Assembly: GCA_001647635.1 (NCBI GenBank)
Contig: CP014761.1
Span: 3,532,762-3,596,761 of the forward strand
Source: Leifsonia xyli
Lineage (GTDB): Bacteria > Actinomycetota > Actinomycetes > Actinomycetales > Microbacteriaceae
Length of the DNA: 64,000 nt
Direction: 5' to 3'
Shown here piece after piece: positions 53,473 to 61,032 of this stretch (position 1 is the stretch's first letter; each line of letters starts with the position of its first letter). A program made the position numbers and the translations under genes. Below the pieces are notes generated by a model. That model did no database searches, had not been told where the DNA came from, and saw only the letters and a program-made list of their open reading frames with translations.

Positions 53473-54642
53473 ATGGTGATCGACCAGGGCACGCGCCAGC
53501 CCGACCGCGGACTCGTTCCCGGACGCGCGCTGCGACCGCACACGAAGGTGCTGCCGGAGCACGCGCGCGGGCACAACCGCTCCCTGGTGCTGCAATCCCT
53601 CTATCGTTCGGGCCGCGTCTCCCGCGCCGACCTCGCGCGCACGACGGGGCTCACGCGCGTCACCATCTCCGACCTGGTCGGCGAGCTCATCGCCGAGGGC
53701 CTGGTGGTGGAGCTCGGCCAGCGCGATGACGCCCGCCCCGGCAAGCCCGCCGTGCTGCTGGATGTGAACCGCGGCGCGACGCAGATCATCGGGGTGGATC
53801 TCAGCGAGCACGCCGTCTTCCGGGGCGCAGTCCTCGACATGGACGGCCGCATCCTGAGCACCGTGGAGGTGGAGCTGGCCGGAAGCCGCGGCGAGGAGGC
53901 GACCGCGAAGGTCCTCACCCTCGTCGATCGCCTGGTCGCCGCGACGACGGCGCCCGTGCTGGGGATCGGCATCGGCTCGCCCGGCATCGTGGATGCGGAG
54001 GGCACGGTCGGCGCCGCCCCGAATCTCGGGTGGGTGGACGAGCCGCTGCAGCGCCGCGTCGCCGAGCGGACCGGCCTGCCGGTGTTCGTCGCCAACGACG
54101 CGAACGTCGCGGTGCTCGCCGAGCACGGCTTCGCCGACGCGCAGGGGGACATGATGCTCGTCAAGGTCGGCCACGGTGTCGGCTCCGGCCTGCTGGTGGC
54201 CGGCGCGCTCGTCTTCGGCAGCCGCTTCGCCGCCGGTGAGATCGGCCAGGTCATGGTCGGCACCGACGACGGCCCGGAGGCGCCGTACGACCGCGAGCGC
54301 TGCCTGGAGGCCTGGCTGGCCGTCCCGCGCCTCGAGGCGCGTGTGGCCGCGGCCGAGGCTGCGGGCGAGCCCGTCGGCCCCGTGCTGCGGGAGGCCGGTC
54401 AGCGTCTCGGCGTCGCCCTCGCCCCGATCGTCGGCGCGCTGAACCTCTCCGAGGTCGTGCTGAGCGGACCGGAGGAGCTGATCGACGGCGTCCTGCTCGA
54501 CGCGGTCGGCGAGACCCTGCGTAACCGCACGATGGCGGGCTTCCACTCGGGCGTCGCGATCCGGATGACGGGTCTCGGCCGCGACATCGTGCTGCGCGGC
54601 TGCGTGGTGATGGTGCTGTCGGCGCAGCTGGGGGTGTCCTGA
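53473..54642 (+). CDS. ROK-family transcriptional regulator
   Basis: A 389-residue repressor. An N-terminal winged helix-turn-helix (HNRSLVLQSLYRSGRVSRADLARTTGLTRVTISDLV) precedes a ROK sugar-kinase-like domain (IIGVDLSEHAVFRGAVLDMDG; GIGIGSPGIVDAEGTVGAAPNLGW; FVANDANVAVLAEHGFADA). The zinc-binding CxCGxxGC motif is missing; the region reads DRERCLEAWLAVPRL. By family, it binds DNA in the absence of a sugar or sugar phosphate. ATG 53473 is chosen because of the -10 seven bases upstream. It overlaps the next ORF by one base (TGATG). Confidence 0.9.
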   Translation: MVIDQGTRQPDRGLVPGRALRPHTKVLPEHARGHNRSLVLQSLYRSGRVSRADLARTTGLTRVTISDLVGELIAEGLVVELGQRDDARPGKPAVLLDVNRGATQIIGVDLSEHAVFRGAVLDMDGRILSTVEVELAGSRGEEATAKVLTLVDRLVAATTAPVLGIGIGSPGIVDAEGTVGAAPNLGWVDEPLQRRVAERTGLPVFVANDANVAVLAEHGFADAQGDMMLVKVGHGVGSGLLVAGALVFGSRFAAGEIGQVMVGTDDGPEAPYDRERCLEAWLAVPRLEARVAAAEAAGEPVGPVLREAGQRLGVALAPIVGALNLSEVVLSGPEELIDGVLLDAVGETLRNRTMAGFHSGVAIRMTGLGRDIVLRGCVVMVLSAQLGVS

Positions 54643-55115
54643 TGACCATGGTCGTGGAGCCGGAGGCGCGGGCGGAGACGCTCGTGACGTTCGGCTTCGC
54701 GCCGGGTGTGCGGGAGTCCCTCGGGCGCTTCGGCGGTCGCTGCACCGTGGTGCGGCTGGCGACCGTGGACAACGACGTGCTCGGCGTCCCGCGCTGGTAC
54801 ACGCTGGGGGAGGCGTGGGCCGAGCCGGGCAGCGCCGTCGCATCCCGCTGGGGCGGCAACCCGGTCGTCATGGTGGGTCCCGGCGACGACCCCGAGCTCG
54901 TGCTCGCCACGTCCACGCCGGTGGTGGTGCTGGGCGCCGACAACGCCGCGGCGCGCTGGACGCGCCGGGTGGTGGACGCGGTGCGCGCGACCTGCCACAA
55001 CGTCCTGGTCGTCGACATGGGCGCGCACCCGGATGCGTCCTACGCCGATATCGCCACCTTCGGCCACGACCGCGCCCACGGCGCCGCCCTCCTGACGCTC
55101 CTCACCGCCCCCTGA
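54642..55115 (+). CDS. Unknown protein coupled to a ROK regulator
   Basis: A 157-residue ORF beginning in the stop codon of the ROK gene (TGATG), so the two are translationally coupled. The sequence reads as an alpha/beta protein (VTFGFAPGVRESLGRFGGRCTVVRLATVDN; VVMVGPGDDPELVLATSTPVVVLGADN; HNVLVVDMGAHPDASYADIATFG). The last half vaguely recalls the C-terminal alpha/beta sandwich of family 3 beta-N-acetylhexosaminidases, but no catalytic domain is present. It may be a sugar-binding accessory protein. I do not recognise a named family. It converges on the second ROK gene with only six bases between. Confidence 0.7.
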   Translation: MTMVVEPEARAETLVTFGFAPGVRESLGRFGGRCTVVRLATVDNDVLGVPRWYTLGEAWAEPGSAVASRWGGNPVVMVGPGDDPELVLATSTPVVVLGADNAAARWTRRVVDAVRATCHNVLVVDMGAHPDASYADIATFGHDRAHGAALLTLLTAP

Positions 55116-55121
55116 CTGAGG

Positions 55122-56273
55122 CTAGCCGGCCCAGGTGACGCCGAGGGTGGAGCGGAGCGCGTGCTGGGCGGCACCGCGGTAGGGCTGCTCCTGCGCGACC
55201 CGGGCGTAGCGGAAGCCGAGCGGCATGGCCGCCTTCACGGGATGCCGTGCCGCCTCCGCCCGCAGGTGCCCGATGAACTCGGGCCCGAGCTTCGGCGCTG
55301 CGCCACCGAGCACGATGGTCGGCACGTCGAGCGCGGCCCCGACGAGCAGCAGGGCGCGGGCGAGCACGCGGGCGCCGTCGGCGATCCGCTGCCGCGACTC
55401 GGGGGTGGCCGCGAGCGCCGCGAGGTCGAGGGCCTCCAGGTCGGTGCCGTGGGGGAGGCCCAGCAGGCTCGTCACCGACACCACCTCCTCGAGGCAGCCG
55501 CGGTTGCCGCAGGCGCACACGGGCGCCTCCGGGCCGAACAGCACGGGGACGTGCCCGATCTCGCCCGCCCGATGCGACGCCCCGGTGACGACCTCGCCGT
55601 CCAGGATGACGGCCGCGCCGACGCCGGTGCTGAGCGAGACGAACAGCTGGCTGGCCCCGAAGTCGTCGGCGCCGGGTTCGTCGGACGCGGTGGACTCGGC
55701 GATCGCCTCAGCGTCCGCGTCGTTGATGAGGTGGATCGGCGCGTCCACGATGCCGGAGAGCTCGCGCGCGAGGTCCACATCCGTCCAGCCGAGCTGCACC
55801 GACTCCCGGATCAGCGGCCCGTCCGCGATGCCGGGCACCTGGACGCCGACCGCCACGATCCGGGCGGCCGCCGCGCCGACGAGCTTGCGGACGACCGCGC
55901 GGACGTCCTCCAACGAACCGGGCGTCGCCGGACGCTGCGACACCGTCGCGATCTCGCGTCCGAGCAGGTCGAGCACGCCACCGCGGACGAGGCCGGGCTG
56001 CACGATCAGGGCGAGCAGCACATGGTTCTCGGCGGCGACCCGCAGCGTGGTCGCGCGCTTGCCGCCGGTGCTCTCGGCCAGCTGACCCTCGATGACCAGC
56101 CCGTCGGCGATCAGGTCGGCGAGAAGGGACGACACGGTCGCGCTCGTGAGACCGGTACGTCGGGCGATCCCCGCGCGCGTCGCGGTCCCGTTCCCGGAGA
56201 GGACGAGCTGCAGCGCCGTGGTCAGATTGCGCTCGCGGACGGCGGCCTGGGTCGCCTTGCCGTGGTCCTCCAT
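55122..56273 (-). CDS. ROK-family transcriptional regulator (zinc-motif type)
   Basis: A 383-residue ROK repressor with an N-terminal helix-turn-helix (ALQLVLSGNGTATRAGIARRTGLTSATVSSLLADLI) and a kinase-like domain: VGVQVPGIADG, LINDADAEAIAES, LSTGVGAAVILDGEVV, AGEIGHVPV and an intact zinc site CACGNRGCLEEV. The effector is probably a sugar or sugar phosphate; the target is unknown. It is the second ROK gene within 3 kb, facing the first one, from which it differs by carrying the zinc motif. ATG 56273 is used; GTG 56276 is an alternative. Confidence 0.92.
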   Translation of the reverse strand: MEDHGKATQAAVRERNLTTALQLVLSGNGTATRAGIARRTGLTSATVSSLLADLIADGLVIEGQLAESTGGKRATTLRVAAENHVLLALIVQPGLVRGGVLDLLGREIATVSQRPATPGSLEDVRAVVRKLVGAAAARIVAVGVQVPGIADGPLIRESVQLGWTDVDLARELSGIVDAPIHLINDADAEAIAESTASDEPGADDFGASQLFVSLSTGVGAAVILDGEVVTGASHRAGEIGHVPVLFGPEAPVCACGNRGCLEEVVSVTSLLGLPHGTDLEALDLAALAATPESRQRIADGARVLARALLLVGAALDVPTIVLGGAAPKLGPEFIGHLRAEAARHPVKAAMPLGFRYARVAQEQPYRGAAQHALRSTLGVTWAG

Positions 56274-56421
56274 CACCGCCGCTCCTCTGCTGCTCGCGTG
56301 TTGTCAGCACGACCCTAGCGAATGGGTCGCTGCGACCGGATGCGTCCGCAACCGGTGTCCGGACCCCGATTTCCGGTAGCGTGACCGCCGGGGGCGATCG
56401 CTCCCGTTTTCGAGGGGAAGG

Positions 56422-57336
56422 ATGCGGCGCGTGGCTGCTGGCAGGGGAGCGAGTGCGATCGGGGCGTGGGCGCTCAGGGTGCTCATCGGAGTGGTTGTCC
56501 TGGCGGCGCTGCTGTCCATCGGCTTCGTGCTGTTCGGGGTGAGCGGGGAGACGCTCGGCCGCGTGATCAGCACCAACGTCGCGCTGGTGGTGTTCGCCCT
56601 CCTGGTGTGGGTGGACTCGGTCATCGGCCGGTACCGCCCGGACTGGTTCGAGCTGTCGTCCCTGGCGCTGGACGCGTACCTCCTGCTGCTGTGGATCGGC
56701 GTGATCTGGTTCGGCTCGTACTCGGCCGGTGACATGGTCGCGGCGTTCTTCCTGGGCCTGGGAACGCTGCTCTGGGTGCGCGCGATGATCGGGCTGGGCG
56801 ACCTGCTGCGGCTGCTCTGGAACCGCTGGCGCTCGCAGGCGACCGACATCATCGCGATCATCGGTCTGGCGGCGATCGCGCTGGTCGCCGTGCTGGTGAC
56901 GCTGCCCGCCCCGCAGCCGTTCCACGACTTCTGGGACCTCGACTACTACGGCCGCGTCATCGGCGCGATCAGCATCGTGGCCGGGGTGTGCTTCGTGCTG
57001 GTGCCGCTGTGGGGCCTGGTGAGCTCCCGCGGGCAGCGCCCCGCGGCGCCTGCGCCGGCGTTCGCGCCGCCCGCTGCGCCTCCGACGCCCGCCGCCTCTC
57101 CGGCGCCGGCCCAGCCCGCGCCGGTGGTCGCTCCCGCTCCGACCTTCGCGCCGGCTCCGGCCGCAACGCAGCAGCTCGCCTGGCCGCGCCTGCTCGACGG
57201 CCGCCCCGTCCCGGCCGGCCCGGACGGCCGACCCGACTTCACCGCGCTCGCACCGACGGACCGCCTGGCATGGCCGACCTTCGTGGACGGAACCCCCGTC
57301 CCGGCCGCCCCGGACGGCTCCCCGCTCTACCGCTGA
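56422..57336 (+). CDS. Membrane protein with Pro/Ala-rich tail
   Basis: A 304-residue protein with about six hydrophobic helices in its first 205 residues (VLIGVVVLAALLSIGFVLF; VALVVFALLVWVDSVIG; LLLLWIGVIWFG and others). A 45-residue Pro/Ala linker and two short copies of a W-P-x-L/F-x-D-G-x-P-V-P-A motif (WPRLLDGRPVPAGPDG; WPTFVDGTPVPAAPDG) follow. The duplicated tail looks like a small peptide-binding or surface module. No family is recognised. GAGGGG precedes ATG 56422. Confidence 0.8.
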   Translation: MRRVAAGRGASAIGAWALRVLIGVVVLAALLSIGFVLFGVSGETLGRVISTNVALVVFALLVWVDSVIGRYRPDWFELSSLALDAYLLLLWIGVIWFGSYSAGDMVAAFFLGLGTLLWVRAMIGLGDLLRLLWNRWRSQATDIIAIIGLAAIALVAVLVTLPAPQPFHDFWDLDYYGRVIGAISIVAGVCFVLVPLWGLVSSRGQRPAAPAPAFAPPAAPPTPAASPAPAQPAPVVAPAPTFAPAPAATQQLAWPRLLDGRPVPAGPDGRPDFTALAPTDRLAWPTFVDGTPVPAAPDGSPLYR

Positions 57337-57371
57337 GCGCACAGCGCTCGCGGTCGAAGCCAGGCACAAAA

Positions 57372-57410
57372 AAGGCCCTCTGATCAGAGAATCCCTGATC
57401 AGAGGGCCTT
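57372..57410 (-). terminator. Intrinsic terminator of tRNA-fMet
   Basis: The 16-bp arms 57372-57387 and 57395-57410 are perfectly complementary. Reading on the minus strand, the hairpin follows the tRNA 3' end by two bases and runs into six T residues. Confidence 0.9.
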
Positions 57411-57412
57411 CG

Positions 57413-57489
57413 TGGTTGCGGGGACAGGATTTGAACCTGCGACCTCTGGGTTATGAGCCCAGCGAGCTACCGAGCTGCTCCACCCCGCG
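57413..57489 (-). tRNA. Initiator tRNA-fMet (CAT)
   Basis: A 77-nt reverse-strand gene starting CGCGGGG and ending CCCCGC-A-ACCA with an encoded CCA. The unpaired C1 opposite A72 and the three G-C pairs flanking the anticodon loop (GGG-CTCATAA-CCC) are the hallmarks of the initiator tRNA rather than elongator Met. The T loop TTCAAAT is intact. The anticodon complement is at 57453-57455. It has its own promoter and terminator. Confidence 0.97.
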
Positions 57490-57501
57490 GCACAAGATGA
57501 A

Positions 57502-57531
57502 ACACTAGCACGGCTTTCGAGGCGCGTGAAA
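57502..57531 (-). promoter_or_regulatory. Promoter of tRNA-fMet
   Basis: On the minus strand TTTCAC (57531-57526) and TAGTGT (57507-57502) are 18 bp apart, about 12 bases before the tRNA 5' end. Confidence 0.6.
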
Positions 57532-57608
57532 TCGCGAACACCGCCCGGGCGCGTCCTCTCGTGTGGACCGGTCGTCCTACTAGAGTCGTGTCCAGAAAAG
57601 GGGATGCG

Positions 57609-58688
57609 ATGGCGAGTGCCGTGACGAAGTTCCGGGTGGTGGTGGTCGAGGACGACCCGGACGTGGCCTTCTTCATGAAGACCGTGCTGGAGAAGCGCGC
57701 GGACGCGGTGGCGATCGCCGTCACCGATCCGTCCATCGCCCTCGGGACGATCGACGAATTCGAGCCCGACCTCGTCATCACCGACATCGAGATGCCCGGC
57801 ATCTCGGGACTCGACCTCCTCAAGGAGCTGCGCAGCCAGCATCCGGGCCTGCCCGTGGTCGTGATGACCGCCCACGTCTCGGTCGACTACGCCGTCTCCG
57901 CGCTGCGCGCCCAGGCGGACGAGTTCCTGACGAAGCCCGTCGCCTCCGCCGAGCTGGTGTCGATCGTCAACCGCCTCGCCGCCGAAGGACGTGTCAAGCG
58001 CGCCGCGCAGCGTCAGCAGGTCGTGCTGGCCATCGGCGCGCATCCCGACGACGTCGAGATCGGGGTCGGTGGCATCCTCGCGGCCCACCGCGACGCCGGC
58101 AACCAGGTCGTCATCCTCACGATGTCACGCGGAGCCCGTGGCGGGGATGCGGACGACCGCCAGCACGAGTCCCTCGCTTCGGCCGAGCTCCTGGGCGCCC
58201 GGCTGTTTCTCGAGGACCTCGAGGACACTCAGATCTCCGCCGCCGACCCGACCGTCGGCATCATCGAGCGCGTCGTCGCGGAGGTGCAGCCGGACATCGT
58301 CTACACCCACTCGTCGCACGACCGGCACCAGGACCACCGTGCTGTCCACGCCGCCACGAATGTCGCGACCCGCAGCGTTCGCACGGTCTGCTGCTACCAG
58401 AGCCCGTCCGCCACGATCGACTTCCGGCCGACCCGGTTCGTCCCGATCGACGGTTTCACCGAGACGAAGCTGCGGCTCATCGACTGCTTCCGCTCGCAGA
58501 CCGAGCTGCGCGCCTACCTCGAGCCGGACTTCGTGCTCGCCACCGCACGCTACTGGTCGCGCTTCGGCGGCGGCAAGAACTGCGAGCCCCTGGAGGTGAT
58601 GCGCGACACCGCGGACATCTCGGTGCCCGCCTCCTCGCTCGAGAACTCCGCCCGCTACCCGTCCCGACTGAACAGGACAGCCGAATGA
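57609..58688 (+). CDS. Response-regulator receiver fused to PIG-L (LmbE-like) deacetylase
   Basis: A 359-residue fusion. Residues 8-125 form a CheY-like receiver with acidic pair D15/D16, phosphoacceptor D59 (DLVITDIEMPG), T87 (VVMTAH) and K109 (FLTKPV). Residues 137-340 form a PIG-L deacetylase with AIGAHPDDVEIGVGG (zinc ligands H145 and D148), TMSRGARGG and THSSHDRHQDHRAVH (third zinc His and helix). There is no DNA-binding domain, so the enzyme is the output. PIG-L enzymes de-N-acetylate GlcNAc-containing lipids, mycothiol precursors or glycans. Start ATG 57609 has AAGGGG upstream. It is the first gene of a six-gene operon with 4-bp overlap to the ATP-grasp gene. Confidence 0.92.
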   Translation: MASAVTKFRVVVVEDDPDVAFFMKTVLEKRADAVAIAVTDPSIALGTIDEFEPDLVITDIEMPGISGLDLLKELRSQHPGLPVVVMTAHVSVDYAVSALRAQADEFLTKPVASAELVSIVNRLAAEGRVKRAAQRQQVVLAIGAHPDDVEIGVGGILAAHRDAGNQVVILTMSRGARGGDADDRQHESLASAELLGARLFLEDLEDTQISAADPTVGIIERVVAEVQPDIVYTHSSHDRHQDHRAVHAATNVATRSVRTVCCYQSPSATIDFRPTRFVPIDGFTETKLRLIDCFRSQTELRAYLEPDFVLATARYWSRFGGGKNCEPLEVMRDTADISVPASSLENSARYPSRLNRTAE

Positions 58689-59698
58689 CCGACACCGAAC
58701 GAATCCGCGTCCTGGTCACGGGCGCCGGCGGCCCCGCCGGCGTCGCGGTGATCCGCTCCCTGCTGGCGCGGGACGACGTGGATGTGTTCGCCGCCGACAT
58801 GGACGGCTGGGCCAGCGGCCTCTACCTCGTCGCCGCCGACCGCCGACGGATCGTGCCGCCCGGACGCTCCGACGGGTTCGTGGATGCGCTCATCGGCATG
58901 AGCCGCGAGGACGGCATCGACGTGCTGTTCTCCACGGTCGACGTCGAGCTGCCCGGCCTCGCCGCGCGACGCGACGAGCTGGAGGCCGTCGGGACGAAGC
59001 TCGCCGCGCCGACCCTCGACACCCTTGTCACCTGCCTCGACAAGTTCGCGCTGGTCCAGCGGGTCGCGGGCAAGGCGCGCATCCCTGAGACCCGGCTGCT
59101 GAACCCGGAAGGCGTGGCCGCGGACTGGACGTTCCCGGTCATCGTGAAGCCCCGCTCCGGCGCCGGTTCGCGCGGTGTGCGCCTCATTCCGGATCGCGCC
59201 GCCCTCGAGGCGCTCGGCACCGACGAGAGCATCATCATCCAGGAGAACCTGCCGGGTGAGGAGTTCTCGGTGGACGTGCTCGCCGGCCTCGACGGCGAGG
59301 TGATCGCCGCCGTGCCGCGCTCGCGCGAGCGGGTCGACTCCGGCGTCTCGATCGCGGGCCGCACCGTCCGCCGGCCTGAGCTCTCGGACACGGCCGCAGC
59401 CGTCGCGCGGGCGATCGGGCTCACCGGCGTCGCCAACGTGCAGCTGCGCTACAGCACCGAGGGCGTGCCCGCGCTGCTGGAGGTCAACCCGCGCTTTCCC
59501 GGCGCCATGCCGCTGACGATCGCGTCGGGGGTCGACATGCCGTCGCTCCTGCTCGACCTGGTGCTGGGCCGCCCGGTGTCGTCCGCGGTCGACTTCGAGG
59601 AGCTCGCCAACGTGCGCTTCCTGGAGGACGTGTTCCTGCGTCCCGCCGACGTGCTGGTCTCCGAGAACGCCGCGCACACGGAGGGACCCGAGGAGTGA
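58685..59698 (+). CDS. ATP-grasp family ligase
   Basis: A 337-residue ATP-grasp protein with a carbamoyl-phosphate-synthetase-like core. The N-terminal Rossmann-like domain (VLVTGAGGPAGVAVIRSLLARDDVDVFAADMD) precedes the ATP-grasp fold (FPVIVKPRSGAGSRGVRLI, IIIQENLPGEEFSVDVLAG, LEVNPRFPGAMPLTIASG with the metal Glu and Asn). Members join a carboxylate to an amine or thiol through an acyl phosphate. The substrate is unknown. It overlaps both neighbours by four bases. A downstream role on the amine freed by the PIG-L deacetylase is a natural inference. Confidence 0.9.
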   Translation: MTDTERIRVLVTGAGGPAGVAVIRSLLARDDVDVFAADMDGWASGLYLVAADRRRIVPPGRSDGFVDALIGMSREDGIDVLFSTVDVELPGLAARRDELEAVGTKLAAPTLDTLVTCLDKFALVQRVAGKARIPETRLLNPEGVAADWTFPVIVKPRSGAGSRGVRLIPDRAALEALGTDESIIIQENLPGEEFSVDVLAGLDGEVIAAVPRSRERVDSGVSIAGRTVRRPELSDTAAAVARAIGLTGVANVQLRYSTEGVPALLEVNPRFPGAMPLTIASGVDMPSLLLDLVLGRPVSSAVDFEELANVRFLEDVFLRPADVLVSENAAHTEGPEE

Positions 59699-60483
59699 GC
59701 GGGACCGAGGCCGACCGCCTTCCCGCCCTGCTGCTGGGCGACTTCCACGTCCACTCGACGTTCTCGGACGACGCGCAGAGCACACTCGCCGAGAACATCG
59801 CGGCCGCCTCGGCGGCGGGTCTCCGCACGGTGCGGCTCACCGACCACGTGCGCGCCTCGACGACCTACGTTCCCGAGTTCCTCGCCGCCGTCGCCGCCGA
59901 GCGCGTGCCCGACGGGCTGACCGTCCTCACCGGAGTGGAGGCGAAGCTGCTGGACGCGTCCGGCGCCGTCGACACGCCCGCCGACCTGGTCGTCGGCCCG
60001 GGGGGAGTGGACGCGGTCGTCATCGGCGACCACCAGTTCCCCGGCACCGACGGGCCGTGGTCGCCGCGAGCGACCCGCGAGAAGCTCGACGCGGGCCTTT
60101 CGGAGGACGACGTGCTCGACCTCCTCATCGAGGCGAGCATCCGGGCGATGGAGCGGACCCGGAACGCCCAGCTGGCGCACTGGTTCTCGATCCTCCCCAA
60201 GATCGGGCTGGACGAGGCGCAGCTCGGCCCGGAGCGCCTGCTCGCCTGGGCCGAGGCCGCCGCCGCCACCGGCACGATCGTCGAGGTCAACGAGAAGTGG
60301 GCGTGCCCGGGGCCTGCGGCTATCGCAGCACTGCTGGACGCCGGTGCGCGTATCGTTGCCTCCACCGACAGCCACGTGGCGTCCGACGTCGGACGCTACG
60401 AGCGCGTCCCCGCCCTGTTGGAGGCGGCGGCCGCGCAGGTGGGCGCCGAACGGCGTCCCACGCAGCAGGAGGGAGCACGATGA
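59695..60483 (+). CDS. PHP-domain phosphoesterase
   Basis: A 262-residue PHP protein. Metal motifs are LGDFHVHSTFSDDAQ, RLTDHVRAS, TGVEAKLLD, VIGDHQFPG, HWFSILPKIG, EVNEKWACPG and ASTDSHVASDVGRYER. It is shorter and different in spacing from the YciV-like PHP protein at 31152-32024 and closer to histidinol-phosphatase-like PHP enzymes. GTG 59695 overlaps the ATP-grasp stop (GTGA). In the operon it would remove a phosphate from an intermediate or product; this is inference. Confidence 0.88.
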   Translation: MSGTEADRLPALLLGDFHVHSTFSDDAQSTLAENIAAASAAGLRTVRLTDHVRASTTYVPEFLAAVAAERVPDGLTVLTGVEAKLLDASGAVDTPADLVVGPGGVDAVVIGDHQFPGTDGPWSPRATREKLDAGLSEDDVLDLLIEASIRAMERTRNAQLAHWFSILPKIGLDEAQLGPERLLAWAEAAAATGTIVEVNEKWACPGPAAIAALLDAGARIVASTDSHVASDVGRYERVPALLEAAAAQVGAERRPTQQEGAR

Positions 60484-60638
60484 GTCCCGTCGAACCGTCG
60501 TCCGAGCTGCGCGAGCGCATCCAGGACGAGCTGGAGCGCAATCGGCGCTGGGAGTTCCGCCTGCCGCTGTACGCCGGGATCGCGGTGCTGGTGTGCGCGG
60601 CGATCATCGTGGTGCGGGTGGTGTTCCTCCATGTCTGA
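60480..60638 (+). CDS. Small single-pass membrane protein (52 aa)
   Basis: A 52-residue protein. A charged N-terminus (SSELRERIQDELERNRRWEFRLP) is followed by one membrane helix (LYAGIAVLVCAAIIVVRVVFLHV). It overlaps the PHP gene by four bases (ATGA) and the response-regulator gene by eight, so it is embedded in the operon. Size and topology suggest a regulator or partner of the membrane kinase or a membrane anchor for an operon enzyme. No family is recognised. Confidence 0.75.
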   Translation: MSPVEPSSELRERIQDELERNRRWEFRLPLYAGIAVLVCAAIIVVRVVFLHV

Positions 60639-61032
60639 CGCCGACGCCCGCGCCAAGCGCGTCGTGATCGCGGACGACGACGACGACATCCGCGGGCTCA
60701 TGACCATCGCCGCCACGCGCGCCGGCGTCGAGATCGTGGCCGCCGTGGACAACGGCCGCGCGGCGCTCGACGCGGTGCGTGCGGGGGATGTGGACCTCGC
60801 CGTCCTCGACATCTCGATGCCCGGCCTCAACGGGGTGGAGGTGGCGGAGGCCATCCGCTCGGACGAGTTGACGCGGTCCACGCTGATCCTCATGGTGTCC
60901 GCCTCGGTGCAGCTGCTGACCGACCACGGCGTGGTGGCCGACCGCTCCGACAGCTTCATCGTGAAGCCGTTCAGCCCGCGCGTGCTGTCGGCCCGCATCC
61001 GCGAGATGCTCGAGCTGGAGGAGCCCGCATGA
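60631..61032 (+). CDS. Stand-alone response regulator (receiver only)
   Basis: A 133-residue single receiver domain: acidic cluster IADDDDDIRG, phosphoacceptor in LAVLDISMPGLNG, S in LMVSAS, K in FIVKPFSP. There is no output domain, so it is CheY- or Spo0F-like and probably shuttles phosphate or binds a partner. ATG 60631 overlaps the small membrane gene by eight bases, and the stop overlaps the kinase start by four. Together with the receiver on the PIG-L protein this gives one kinase two possible receivers. Confidence 0.92.
   Translation: MSDADARAKRVVIADDDDDIRGLMTIAATRAGVEIVAAVDNGRAALDAVRAGDVDLAVLDISMPGLNGVEVAEAIRSDELTRSTLILMVSASVQLLTDHGVVADRSDSFIVKPFSPRVLSARIREMLELEEPA

Noticed and set aside
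53473..57336. Sugar-utilisation island controlled by the two ROK genes
   Set aside because: No transporter, kinase or glycosidase lies between or beside them; the GH43 gene is 46 kb away.
57413..57489. Elongator tRNA-Met
   Set aside because: The C1-A72 mismatch and three G-C pairs in the anticodon stem identify the initiator tRNA.
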